DNA of 64,000 nucleotides from Bacillus sp. E(2018) (GTDB lineage: Bacteria > Bacillota > Bacilli > Bacillales > Fictibacillaceae): positions 2,046,001 to 2,110,000 of the forward strand of contig NZ_SCOL01000001.1 in the NCBI RefSeq assembly GCF_005503015.1. The letters run 5' to 3'. Both the position numbers and the translations under genes were made by a program. The notes below the pieces were generated by a model that saw only the letters and a list, made by a program, of their open reading frames with translations, ran no database searches and had not been told where the DNA came from. This document shows, piece by piece, positions 37,097 to 45,420 of the stretch; positions within the stretch are counted from its first letter, which is position 1, and each line of letters begins with the position of its first letter.

Positions 37097-38308
37097 TTAT
37101 GACTTGATACTTTCCTTCTGTAGATCAGAGGCAGGTCCAAAGAATTCAAAATGAATGTTCTCTTTTGGTATATTCAGCGCTTGCAGAGCTGTATATATCA
37201 CCTGCATGAATGGTATCGGGCCACAGAAATAGTATTCTGCATCATCTTTTAAAGGTAAGATCTCCTTCAACCAAGCTTGATCAATGAAACCCCTCTTCGT
37301 GTAGCCCAAATCTTCGTCTAACGGACTTTCATAAACAAAATGTGTAGCAATATGATCTGAAGCTTCTCCAATATCTATAACTTCTTTCTTTAAAGCGTGT
37401 GTTTGGCCATTGATTGCAGCATGAATAAATGTAATTTCTCGTTGCGGTTGCTCACTTGCTATAGTTTTCAACATACTTACCATAGGAGTAAGTCCCACAC
37501 CACCACTTATAAGGACAACGTGCTTTTCACTATCTGTATTTAAATAAAAGTCACCTGCTGGAGCGCTCAAATGAAGGATGTCTCCTTCTTTAACACTCTC
37601 GTGCAAATAAACGGAAACCATTCCATCGACAGTATCTCTACCGGTTTCTTTTTTAACAGAGATCCGATAACTGCTTTGTCCTGGAGCATCAGACAAGCTA
37701 TATTGTCTGATATGTGTGTGTTCCTGACCTGGTATATCCATCTTGATACTCACGTATTGGCCGGGCATAAATTTTGCAAGTGGCATTCCATCTTCCGGTT
37801 CTAAATAGAAGGAAGTGATCACAGAGCTTTCTTCTACTTTACGAGTTACGACAAAAGGTCTGAAACCTTCCCAACCCGCATCCTCATACATGTTACGTTC
37901 AATCCCAATAAAGACATCCGCGATCACACCATACGCTTCTGCCCAAGCATTGATGATTTCATCTGTTGCAGCATCACCAAGCACGTCTTTAATGGCAAGA
38001 AGCAGGTTCTCACCGACAACAGGATAATGCTCTGGCTTCACACCTAAACTTCTATGTTTATGTGCGATTCCTTTTACAACTGGTATAATGGTTTCAAGCT
38101 TATCGATATTAGCTGCTGCAGCATATACAGCGTTTGCTAATGCGGCTTGTTGACGTCCTTTTTTCTGGTTTGCATGGTTAAAAATATTTAAAAGCTCTGG
38201 ATGTTTCTGAAACAGCATTTCATAAAAACGGGAAGTAATCGCTTCTCCGTGTACTTGCAAAACAGGTATGGTTGACTTAATAACTTCAATGGTTCTTTGC
38301 TGTAGCAT
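37097..38308 (-). CDS. hmp: Flavohemoprotein (nitric oxide dioxygenase)
   Basis: 403 residues, full length. Globin domain (1-140) with Tyr29 (RFYEMLF), Gln53 (GRQQAAL) and proximal His85 (AHKHRSLG), the residues and positions known for Hmp. FAD domain (about 150-255): ITSFYLEPEDG and IRQYSLSDAPG. NAD domain (about 260-395): VVLISGGVGLTPMVSML and YYFCGPIPFMQ. It oxidises nitric oxide to nitrate with oxygen and NAD(P)H. An Fnr-type box lies upstream. Confidence 0.97.
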   Translation of the reverse strand: MLQQRTIEVIKSTIPVLQVHGEAITSRFYEMLFQKHPELLNIFNHANQKKGRQQAALANAVYAAAANIDKLETIIPVVKGIAHKHRSLGVKPEHYPVVGENLLLAIKDVLGDAATDEIINAWAEAYGVIADVFIGIERNMYEDAGWEGFRPFVVTRKVEESSVITSFYLEPEDGMPLAKFMPGQYVSIKMDIPGQEHTHIRQYSLSDAPGQSSYRISVKKETGRDTVDGMVSVYLHESVKEGDILHLSAPAGDFYLNTDSEKHVVLISGGVGLTPMVSMLKTIASEQPQREITFIHAAINGQTHALKKEVIDIGEASDHIATHFVYESPLDEDLGYTKRGFIDQAWLKEILPLKDDAEYYFCGPIPFMQVIYTALQALNIPKENIHFEFFGPASDLQKESIKS

Positions 38309-38341
38309 GTCAATTCCCCCTTATATTCTTCTTACAACTCT

Positions 38342-38384
38342 ATCGTAAAAGAATGCTAAAAGAGAATGTGTGATTTGAATCACT
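38342..38384 (-). promoter_or_regulatory. hmp promoter with Fnr/CRP-type box
   Basis: TGTGA-N6-TCACT at 38369-38384 (one base off the TGTGA-N6-TCACA Fnr consensus). A -10-like TACGAT lies at 38347-38342 on the minus strand, putting the box centre at about -41.5 from the predicted start, the position for a class II activator. Confidence 0.6.
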
Positions 38385-38417
38385 TTTCCTTAGGACGTTT
38401 TGTGAACATAAATAGTG

Positions 38418-38921
38418 CTATTCTCTCAGCCACATTTCTGCTTTTCGTTGCATTACTTTTTGAAGTCCAGCAGAATTTTTCGCGTCTTCTAATGCTTTTT
38501 TTGCGTATTTTCTAGGAAAGATCTTATACAATGATCTTTTAAAGTCAGCCCCATCACGTGGTTCCTTGTAATTCGAAATCACATACTTCCCATCTTTACT
38601 GCTGAGTTTGATTACGGCAGGAACGGAATGGCCGGACTGCCCCTCAGTCTTTGTTCTTTCGTTAAAACCTAAGAACAAAGAATATAAGTAGACCGATGTT
38701 ACTCCTCCAGTTTCTTTCGCTCCATAGATCTTATGAACTTCAAATTGTTTATCCGTTTCTGGATATACGCCATCATAATGCTGAATGATGTAGTCCGAGA
38801 TCAACTCATTCATTTCAGAAGTCACTTTTACTTCATTAGAGGAGTGGAATGAAGTACACCCCATTAATAAGAAAAGCAGGCTCCAAGAGATTAACGTCTT
38901 TCTTTTAATAAATGGTAACAT
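38418..38921 (-). CDS. Hypothetical lipoprotein
   Basis: 167 residues with lipoprotein signal: LISWSLLFLLMGC (lipobox Cys at about 22). The mature part is hydrophilic and mixed (VYPETDKQFEVHKIYGAKETGG, then AVIKLSSKDGKYVISNYKEPRDG). No family recognised. It starts 17 bases after the four-helix membrane protein gene and is probably co-transcribed with it. Confidence 0.75.
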   Translation of the reverse strand: MLPFIKRKTLISWSLLFLLMGCTSFHSSNEVKVTSEMNELISDYIIQHYDGVYPETDKQFEVHKIYGAKETGGVTSVYLYSLFLGFNERTKTEGQSGHSVPAVIKLSSKDGKYVISNYKEPRDGADFKRSLYKIFPRKYAKKALEDAKNSAGLQKVMQRKAEMWLRE

Positions 38922-38938
38922 TCATTTCACCGCTTTCT

Positions 38939-39385
38939 TTACGTTAAATCTTTCCCCCATAACGATTGTAAAAGGATCATGTATAGAGTAAGCAGCACAG
39001 AAAGAATCATAAAGATAACAGAAATGAATCGATAGTTATCTACTTTAGCAAGCGCGCTTCCAAAAACAATCATCGCTAGTACCGTTACTGTGTAATACAC
39101 AAAAAACATAGGATAAAAATGCAATGGACCTAAAAACAATCCTAAAGAAGCAAACTGTATAGAAAAAGCTAAGATTGAAAATAATGCCCACTTCTCTTTT
39201 CCTTTTACTTTCACTGCACCAAATAGCGAAAACAGTCCAGCTCCTAATACCAACAACACTAATGCCCATTCATAGAGAAAGAACAAATTTTCATGATTTA
39301 CTGCGAAATAATACCCCACTATCATGACAGGAAAAATGGCAAGCAGGAAAAACGAACTTCTCTTTACATATTGATTGCTATCCAA
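38939..39385 (-). CDS. Hypothetical four-helix membrane protein
   Basis: 148 residues from TTG 39385 with GGGGGAG 6 bases upstream. Helices at about 10-28, 35-55, 64-85, 88-110 and 117-138. No motif recognised. Forms a two-gene unit with the lipoprotein downstream. Confidence 0.7.
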   Translation of the reverse strand: MDSNQYVKRSSFFLLAIFPVMIVGYYFAVNHENLFFLYEWALVLLVLGAGLFSLFGAVKVKGKEKWALFSILAFSIQFASLGLFLGPLHFYPMFFVYYTVTVLAMIVFGSALAKVDNYRFISVIFMILSVLLTLYMILLQSLWGKDLT

Positions 39386-39565
39386 TTAATACTCCCCCTT
39401 ATTAATAGTTTCTCCTATTATATTACCATTTTATGGTTCCCGTTTACTCTTTTCTATTCAAACTATTCAAACGATTTTATAATAATATGATACTATTGAA
39501 AGATAAAAAACTTCACAAAGTGAATGAACGGAAACTTTAGCGATTAATATGGAGTTGGCAAAGAG

Positions 39566-40414
39566 ATGAGAAGATCATTAATCACCTATAATGAAAAAAC
39601 GATCCACCTTACCGAATGGGGAGAAGCCCAAAACCCTACCATTGTTTGCTTACATGGATTAGGAAGTACGAGTCTTAGCTTTCTAGAAGTTGCCGAGGAG
39701 TTACAGAAGAATTTTAATATAATTGCATTCGATGCTCCTGGACACGGGAAGTCTGAGCCCTTTGACACAGCTGTGGATTATGAGATGCCTAGACTTGTTG
39801 ATTGGCTTCATGGTTTGTTAAAACAATTAAATGTAAGCGATTTCTATCTCTTATCCCATTCATGGGGAAGTTTTCTAGCTCTTCACTATTTGGTTCGTTA
39901 TCCTGAGCATGTTTTGGATACGATCCTAATCGATGGCGGCTATCAAACAAAGCGTATCTGGTCTTCCTCTTTAGAAGAAGAAATGAATCATTATGAAAAA
40001 GATTTTGATGAATACGTGTTCGATTCTTGGAATGATTTTTTTCTAGCTGAAAAAGAAAACTATTTGATGTGGTCATCTTTAAAAGATATCGCAGTTCAAG
40101 ATCTAGGTGTTGAAAGGGAAGGTAAAGTTTGTTGGCATGCTAAAGGTAAAACTGCGCGTCATATCATTCGTGGGATGCATCTGAACGAAACAGAAGATAT
40201 CTATCATCTTCTTCCACAAGGTATCACTTTACTAGTCGCCACCGTACCTGAACGATTGTCTGAACTAAGATTGCAGACCGCTGAAACATTTAGAAAGAAC
40301 ACAAACGGTGAACTACATATCGTGCCAAATACGACACACTTGTTGCACTGGGACAGACCCCGCATTGTAATCGATGTAGTTTTATCAAAATGGCTAAAAT
40401 CGGAGGTTAAATGA
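39566..40414 (+). CDS. Alpha/beta hydrolase
   Basis: 282 residues, classic fold: oxyanion strand IVCLHGLGSTSLSF (about 25-38), AFDAPGHGKSEPFD (about 53-66), nucleophile elbow LLSHSWGSFLALHY (Ser near 98), acid late in the chain and base His in NTTHLLHWDRP (near 260). An esterase, lactonase or similar; substrate unknown. It overlaps the DUF1428-like gene by an ATGA. Confidence 0.88.
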   Translation: MRRSLITYNEKTIHLTEWGEAQNPTIVCLHGLGSTSLSFLEVAEELQKNFNIIAFDAPGHGKSEPFDTAVDYEMPRLVDWLHGLLKQLNVSDFYLLSHSWGSFLALHYLVRYPEHVLDTILIDGGYQTKRIWSSSLEEEMNHYEKDFDEYVFDSWNDFFLAEKENYLMWSSLKDIAVQDLGVEREGKVCWHAKGKTARHIIRGMHLNETEDIYHLLPQGITLLVATVPERLSELRLQTAETFRKNTNGELHIVPNTTHLLHWDRPRIVIDVVLSKWLKSEVK

Positions 40415-40788
40415 TGGCATACCTACTCGTATATTTTTATAAATTAAAACCTGAAGTAAAAGAAAAGTTTCTTGAAATATCGTCAAGATCAAATAAAAAA
40501 TTTCAAGAATACGGAGGTGTAACAGAACAGATTTTCAAATTATCCACATCTCCCAAAAATTATGGGTTCTCCTCTATTTCTGAAAAACTACAAGTTGATG
40601 AAGGAGAAGAACTTTGGATCGGCCTTCTGCGCTTCCAATCTGAAGAACATGCACGCATGACGATGGAGGACTTCGATCAAGATCCAGAGATGAAAGAACG
40701 TTTAGACGAATTTGTAACTTTTGTAGCACCACTTGAAAAATTAGTTTTTGGTGAGTTTGTTTCTGAAACTGAGGTAGTGAACGTATAA
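40411..40788 (+). CDS. DUF1428-like dimeric alpha-beta protein
   Basis: 125 residues resembling the DUF1428/YbaA group: YLLVYFYKLKPEVKEKFLEI, then GEELWIGLLRFQSEEHARMTMEDFDQDPEMKERLDEF. GGAGG lies upstream; two ATGs are adjacent (40411 and 40414), the second being better spaced. Co-transcribed with the hydrolase. Function unknown. Confidence 0.65.
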   Translation: MMAYLLVYFYKLKPEVKEKFLEISSRSNKKFQEYGGVTEQIFKLSTSPKNYGFSSISEKLQVDEGEELWIGLLRFQSEEHARMTMEDFDQDPEMKERLDEFVTFVAPLEKLVFGEFVSETEVVNV

Positions 40789-40826
40789 TAGAACGACCAG
40801 CACTATAATGAAGATGAATAAAAAAT

Positions 40827-40852
40827 GCATCTCCTTGCTTAAAAGGAGATGC
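40827..40852. terminator. Bidirectional terminator
   Basis: Perfect 10-bp stem GCATCTCCTT / AAGGAGATGC between convergent genes. Confidence 0.8.
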
Positions 40853-41299
40853 TTAACCAAATTCTTTTTGATGTGCTTTTTTCATCTTCAGATATTCTTC
40901 ATCTGTTCGTGCTAATTTCCACTTCTCCTCGAAAATTGCGGCTGACTTTGCTTTCACGGGATCAATCTTCCTCTTATTCACCTCACCCTCTTCGTTGTAT
41001 TTCCTTCCGCCTTTATAGTTCGTATAACGTCTTGCGCGTGTGTATCCCATCTGTAAAAACTTCCTTGCCATATCCGCTCCAACAAAGTCATTATTTTTCT
41101 TATAGTCTAGAAACTGTTCATAGATTTTCTTAGAAGATTTTTCTGCTTCTTCTGGGGTCTTAAAGCGCCAATGCGGCAAGATCTCACTCTTATAAGGTTC
41201 CACTAATAATACCCCTTGCTCACCACGGCCGACACGATACTTTTCAGGATGTTTTCGAAAATCGATAGTATCAAAGTCAAGATCATAATCAAAAGCCAT
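40853..41299 (-). CDS. DUF4385-family protein
   Basis: 148 residues, basic, cytoplasmic. Marks of the family: FDYDLDFDTIDFRKHPEKYRVGRGEQGVLLVEPYKSE (YRVGRGEQGVLLVEPYKSE near 21-39), LPHWRFKTP, GADMARKFLQMGYTRARRYTNYKGG. Conserved Arg/Tyr clusters suggest nucleic-acid or phosphate contact (inference); no function is established. AAGGAGG precedes the ATG. Confidence 0.8.
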   Translation of the reverse strand: MAFDYDLDFDTIDFRKHPEKYRVGRGEQGVLLVEPYKSEILPHWRFKTPEEAEKSSKKIYEQFLDYKKNNDFVGADMARKFLQMGYTRARRYTNYKGGRKYNEEGEVNKRKIDPVKAKSAAIFEEKWKLARTDEEYLKMKKAHQKEFG

Positions 41300-41398
41300 T
41301 TCCTTTTCCTCCTTTTTGTTATCGTTACCCTAAAAGAAAGAAATCAAAAATAAAGAGTGTATTCGTATTCTATGTTGCTTTTGAAAGTTGTTGGTTAC

Positions 41399-41490
41399 CG
41401 CTGCAAGTTGCTCGCTTTCCACTGGGCGTACGGTGAGCCTCCTGCCGCTTTGCGCCATTAGGAGTCTTACCTGTCAAGTTGCAGTGGCTA
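41399..41490. repeat. Decayed Bacillaceae-type GC-rich palindromic repeat
   Basis: A GC-rich island of about 90 bases in an AT-rich gap. Its ends are near-inverted (CTGCAAGTTG at 41401 and CAAGTTGCAG at 41474). Inside are CTCGCTTTCC, GTGAGCCTCCTG and AGGAGTCTTACCTG, in the order of the interspersed repeats often seen in Bacillaceae (CGCTTTCC...GAGCCTCCT...GGAGTCT...). Non-coding, probably a worn copy of a mobile or structural repeat. The rest of the 287-base gap holds only the terminator. Confidence 0.5.
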
Positions 41491-41539
41491 TCTCCTCAAG
41501 GTCAAAAAATCTAAGAAGGAAATCAAAAAAGAATTTATG

Positions 41540-41575
41540 CAAAAAAAAACCGCTGCTTCTTTAAAGAAACAACGG
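41540..41575 (-). terminator. Terminator of helD
   Basis: Minus strand CCG-x-TG-x-TTCTTT self-pairing hairpin with two mismatches, then a run of nine T. Confidence 0.65.
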
Positions 41576-41586
41576 ACCTATTACTT

Positions 41587-43902
41587 TTACTGAACAACTT
41601 CATATAAACTCTTCGATGCGCCTTCTACAAATGGACATGGTTTTCCTGAATAAAAAACAGTTAATTCATGCATCGCTCGCGTACAAACTGTATAAAACAA
41701 TTTACGTTCCCGTTCGAGTTGGTAGCCTGATGCATCAAATATCGTTACTGCGTCAAACTCAATTCCCTTGGCTAGATAGGATGGGATGACGATTACTCCC
41801 TTTTGAAAAGAAGCATCCTCATCAATCATGAGCCTCACATCTAGCTTACCTCTTAGTTTCTCATAAACCTCTTTGCTCTCTTTAGCCGAACGGCAGATCA
41901 CCGCTATCGTTTCATGGCCTTTGTTCATCCAATTCCCTACAAGATCCTTCACCTGATCAAAATGATCTTCTTCACGTTCTACTGCCGCAATAACGGGTTT
42001 TTCACCTGAACGATTAAACGGAATTATCTCGCTTCCGTCTTTCAAAAGACTTTTCGTAAACTCTACAATTTCTTTTGTAGAGCGATAACTTCTTTGCAAA
42101 GTAATCGTTTGAGGATTCTTCTTATTCAATAAGTTTTTGAGCATACTGAACGTTTCATCTGACGCATGAGCGTAAATTGATTGATTTAAGTCACCTAATA
42201 TCGTTAAGTTTGCTCTCGGGAAAATACGCTGGATAAATGCAAACTGAAACGGCGAGAAATCTTGTGCTTCGTCAATAAAAACATGACGAACAGCTGCATT
42301 CGATTGAAAACCTACTAATAATTCTTTTACATATAACAGCGGAGTAGCATCTTCATTGGCTAAATGGTTTTGTTTCAGATTAAACAATGTTTGATTGCAG
42401 ATTTCGTTCCAAGTATTTACGTCCTCCATCAATCGTGTGTTTTTCTGAAACAACTTTGCATATAAGTTCTTTATATCAATAAACGAAAACTGTTCGATGC
42501 TTTCTCTAAGTGATTTAAAGGCGATTCGCGTCACATAAGCCGATAGCACTTTTTGTTCACTCGAAAGATCGTTGAATGAGTCAGCTCCGTATTTATTGCG
42601 TTCCTCTAACTTCTCATACAGCCTTGTATAAACATTTCTATCAAGAAGCTGTATCTCTTTTTCAACCCATGGTTTCTTACGTTCTCTTCGTTCTATTTTC
42701 TTCAGCTCTTCTAAGATCCAAGCCACCGTCTTTTTCATTCGATAGGGAACAGTTTCTTTCTGATCGAGAGAATAGAAGTATTCACTGATCTGTTTAGAAC
42801 GAATCACAATACGGTCTCGAAATCTCACATTTAAAAATTGTATGCCGGATGTACTTAACTTCTCAGCATAGCGATGAATCGCTTCTAGAAATTCAACAGA
42901 GGCTTTAAACTGTATTGCTTCTACACGCTTTGAATTTTCTTGTTCAGATAAAAGCTCTTCCATCTGCTCAAAAGGCGTTTCAATCGAGTAGTCTCCTCCT
43001 AAGTGGTGCTCCACATAAGCGTGAAACGTGGTTTGTTCCATGTTCTCCTCGCCCAGTTCTGGCAATACGTTTGCTACATAACTATTGAACATGTTATTAG
43101 GTGAAAATAAAACAACATGGTGCGACTGTATGGTTTCTCGATCTCGGTACAACAGAAAGGCTACGCGCTGAAGAGCTGCTGATGTCTTCCCGCATCCAGC
43201 TGCACCTTGAACAACAAGTAGATCACTTGCTGTATTTCGTATGATTGCATTTTGCTCTTTTTGAATGGTCGCGACGATGCTTTTCATTTGTGTATTCGCT
43301 TGGTTGCCTAATACGTGCTGTAACAATTCGTCACCGATCGCTTCTCCTGTATCAAACATTCCTGTTATTTGAGCATTCTTAATCATAAATTGCCGTTTAA
43401 GTTCGAGCTCTCCTTCAATGGTACCACTCGGCGCACGAAAATCAGCTTCACCGAGAGAGTGATCATAGTATAGACTCGAAATTGGCGCACGCCAATCATG
43501 GACAAGAAACGTGCTTGAAGATTCATCGTAATAGGATGCTATTCCGATATAGACTTGTTCTATTTCCTCTTCTCCGTCCTCTTTAAAATCAATTCGACCA
43601 AAGTAAGGGGAACTTTTTAATTTTTCATAGGTTTTAAGTCGAGCTTCAGCAGAAGTATGACTTCGTTCGATCTCAGACAATAATTCTGACTGCTGTTTGA
43701 TGCTAGCTGCCGTTTCAATTGCATCATCAGCATCTTCTAAATTCACTGTAACATCAGACCAAAAATTCTTTCGGATTTGAACAACATCAGCCTTCTTTCC
43801 TCCGAGATGATCCAGAAGTTTATCTGTTGCATCAGAAAGTTTATGAATAACTTGATCTACACGCTTTTGTTCATTTTGTTGTTCCTGATCCCATGTTGTC
43901 AT
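41587..43902 (-). CDS. helD: RNA polymerase recycling motor HelD
   Basis: 771 residues, normal for HelD. N-terminal coiled-coil arm (about 1-100) that enters the polymerase secondary channel; Walker A GAAGCGKT (233-240); FIDEAQDFSPFQF Walker B (about 540); GDLNQSIYAHA (motif III); LQRSYRSTKEIVEF (motif IV); KGIEFDAVTIFDAS and TVCTRAMHELTVFYSGK (motifs V-VI). HelD releases stalled core RNA polymerase from nucleic acids using ATP. Single gene with a dyad in its promoter region. Confidence 0.95.
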   Translation of the reverse strand: MTTWDQEQQNEQKRVDQVIHKLSDATDKLLDHLGGKKADVVQIRKNFWSDVTVNLEDADDAIETAASIKQQSELLSEIERSHTSAEARLKTYEKLKSSPYFGRIDFKEDGEEEIEQVYIGIASYYDESSSTFLVHDWRAPISSLYYDHSLGEADFRAPSGTIEGELELKRQFMIKNAQITGMFDTGEAIGDELLQHVLGNQANTQMKSIVATIQKEQNAIIRNTASDLLVVQGAAGCGKTSAALQRVAFLLYRDRETIQSHHVVLFSPNNMFNSYVANVLPELGEENMEQTTFHAYVEHHLGGDYSIETPFEQMEELLSEQENSKRVEAIQFKASVEFLEAIHRYAEKLSTSGIQFLNVRFRDRIVIRSKQISEYFYSLDQKETVPYRMKKTVAWILEELKKIERRERKKPWVEKEIQLLDRNVYTRLYEKLEERNKYGADSFNDLSSEQKVLSAYVTRIAFKSLRESIEQFSFIDIKNLYAKLFQKNTRLMEDVNTWNEICNQTLFNLKQNHLANEDATPLLYVKELLVGFQSNAAVRHVFIDEAQDFSPFQFAFIQRIFPRANLTILGDLNQSIYAHASDETFSMLKNLLNKKNPQTITLQRSYRSTKEIVEFTKSLLKDGSEIIPFNRSGEKPVIAAVEREEDHFDQVKDLVGNWMNKGHETIAVICRSAKESKEVYEKLRGKLDVRLMIDEDASFQKGVIVIPSYLAKGIEFDAVTIFDASGYQLERERKLFYTVCTRAMHELTVFYSGKPCPFVEGASKSLYEVVQ

Positions 43903-43948
43903 CCGATTTCCCCCTACAAAAAAATTTATTAGTTAATCGTTGACACAC

Positions 43949-43981
43949 GTTCCTGTTTTATCGTATAATAAAATTAGGAAC
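43949..43981. promoter_or_regulatory. 33-bp dyad upstream of helD
   Basis: GTTCCT-x-TTTTAT pairs with ATAAAA-xx-AGGAAC around a short centre. On the minus strand it overlaps a possible promoter TTGTTC-17-TAAAAC. It could be an operator or a leader hairpin; no known regulator matches. Confidence 0.4.
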
Positions 43982-44053
43982 AATTATAATTAAATTAAGT
44001 AATTAGTGCGTCTTTTCTATAATAGCATATTTCTGTATATAAAGTACATAGAT

Positions 44054-44090
44054 AAAAACAGTGAATCTCTAAAAGGTTTTCACTGTTTTT
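44054..44090. terminator. Terminator of the DinB-like gene
   Basis: AAAAACAGTGAA / TTCACTGTTTTT, a 12-bp perfect stem with A- and T-tracts on both sides. Confidence 0.8.
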
Positions 44091-44104
44091 TTGTTTCAAA
44101 AAAA

Positions 44105-44578
44105 TTATGCTTGTTTAGCTGTTTGATTTTCAATTATTCTTTTTATCGCATGCATTTGTCCAAGGTGATACGTTTCGTGAAAAACAGTGAAATTTACAAG
44201 TTCACCAAAAGTAGTTAAATTAAATACTGGTTTCTCCAGCTTCTCAAATAAGCGTTCTTCTGGCATCTCTTTTACACGTACTAACTGTTCTTCTAACTGC
44301 TGTTTGAGTTTTTTAAGAGTAGGAACTTCACCTTTCCAATCTGCAGGACTTGTTCCTCTATTAAATAACTCAATATATTGCTTTGGTAGGTTTGAAGAAT
44401 TCTCTGGGAACCCAAACATGAAGTATTCCGCAGTCGTGAGGACGTGTCCCATGTGCCAGCGGATATTATTGTTAAACCCTTCAGGTTGAATATCTGCTGC
44501 CGACTCATCTATTCCATCCATTTGCTTTAGGAAGAAGCTTCTCGCTAGTTCAAAATTTTGAATTGTTAATTGATTCAT
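44105..44578 (-). CDS. DinB-family protein
   Basis: 157 residues from the ATG at 44578, with GAGGAGG 6 bases upstream; the 11-codon extension lacks a site. Four-helix DinB fold with metal-type His: IRWHMGHVLTTAEYF (His near 40 and 43) and FTVFHETYHLGQMHAI (His near 134 and 138), a three-His arrangement. Role unknown; some relatives use bacillithiol. Confidence 0.88.
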   Translation of the reverse strand: MNQLTIQNFELARSFFLKQMDGIDESAADIQPEGFNNNIRWHMGHVLTTAEYFMFGFPENSSNLPKQYIELFNRGTSPADWKGEVPTLKKLKQQLEEQLVRVKEMPEERLFEKLEKPVFNLTTFGELVNFTVFHETYHLGQMHAIKRIIENQTAKQA

Positions 44579-44666
44579 AATAAACCTCCTCAGAATTTGT
44601 TCTTTCACCACTCATCATACGTGTACAATTGGTTGAAGACAAACGTTATGCTGAAGCATAAAATAT

Positions 44667-45230
44667 CTATTCTGATCGATAGTTATCGTGAATGGGTGTA
44701 AATAGATCTTCATCCGTTTTACGTACTACTGAAAAATGGTCGACATTATAATGTCCATGCAAAACTTTATTGTGATGACTTACGATCTGTTCTGCTTTTA
44801 ACACTTCTGTATCTGAAGTAGAGTGACCATCTTCAACAAGTGTGACATCGAAGCCAGAGACGGTTGCAAATCGTACAGCCGTATCGATGCAATGTTCTGT
44901 TTTGCAACCCATTAGAACGAGATGGTCTATTTTTTCATCTTTTAGATAACTTAACAATGGTGTGTTGTAGAAAGCATTCGTTGCCTGCTTATCAAAAACT
45001 TTGGCATCCTTTGGAACATGAATAGCAGAATGAACCTCAAAACCTTCTCCCTTTCCCTCAGAAACATCTACGTCTCTAACAAAAACAAGGGCAGCATCTG
45101 CTTGCTTCGCTTTTTCAATAACTACATTTATGTTTTGAAGCAATCCTTCTTTGTTATAAACTCCCTGCTCACTCGCATTCCCCTCGATTAGTTCTTGTTG
45201 TGCATCAATAACCAATAAAGCATGTTTCAA
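44667..45230 (-). CDS. Isochorismatase-family cysteine hydrolase
   Basis: 187 residues from TTG 45230, with AAAGGAG 8 bases upstream; an ATG 23 codons earlier would place the ribosome site inside the gene. Motifs: ALLVIDAQQELIEG (catalytic Asp near 9), FVRDVDVSEGKGEGFEVH, FDKQATNAFYNTPL (Lys near 79) and VLMGCKTEHCIDTAVRFA (catalytic Cys near 116). Family members hydrolyse amides or vinyl ethers, such as nicotinamide or isochorismate. Substrate unknown. Confidence 0.85.
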   Translation of the reverse strand: MKHALLVIDAQQELIEGNASEQGVYNKEGLLQNINVVIEKAKQADAALVFVRDVDVSEGKGEGFEVHSAIHVPKDAKVFDKQATNAFYNTPLLSYLKDEKIDHLVLMGCKTEHCIDTAVRFATVSGFDVTLVEDGHSTSDTEVLKAEQIVSHHNKVLHGHYNVDHFSVVRKTDEDLFTPIHDNYRSE

Positions 45231-45420
45231 ATTACCCGCTCCTTTTTCGTTTATCACTTTATTACTTCTTTTAAAAGTACAAAAATCCTTGCCTTTCATA
45301 TATTTATTTCAACAAATGGTTAATACTAACAAAGAAGGAATTTTTTATAGTTGCGAAAAACAGGATATTATCTAATAATAGTAAGGTTCAACAAGTGAGT
45401 TATTTAGGAGGAAAAGAAAA

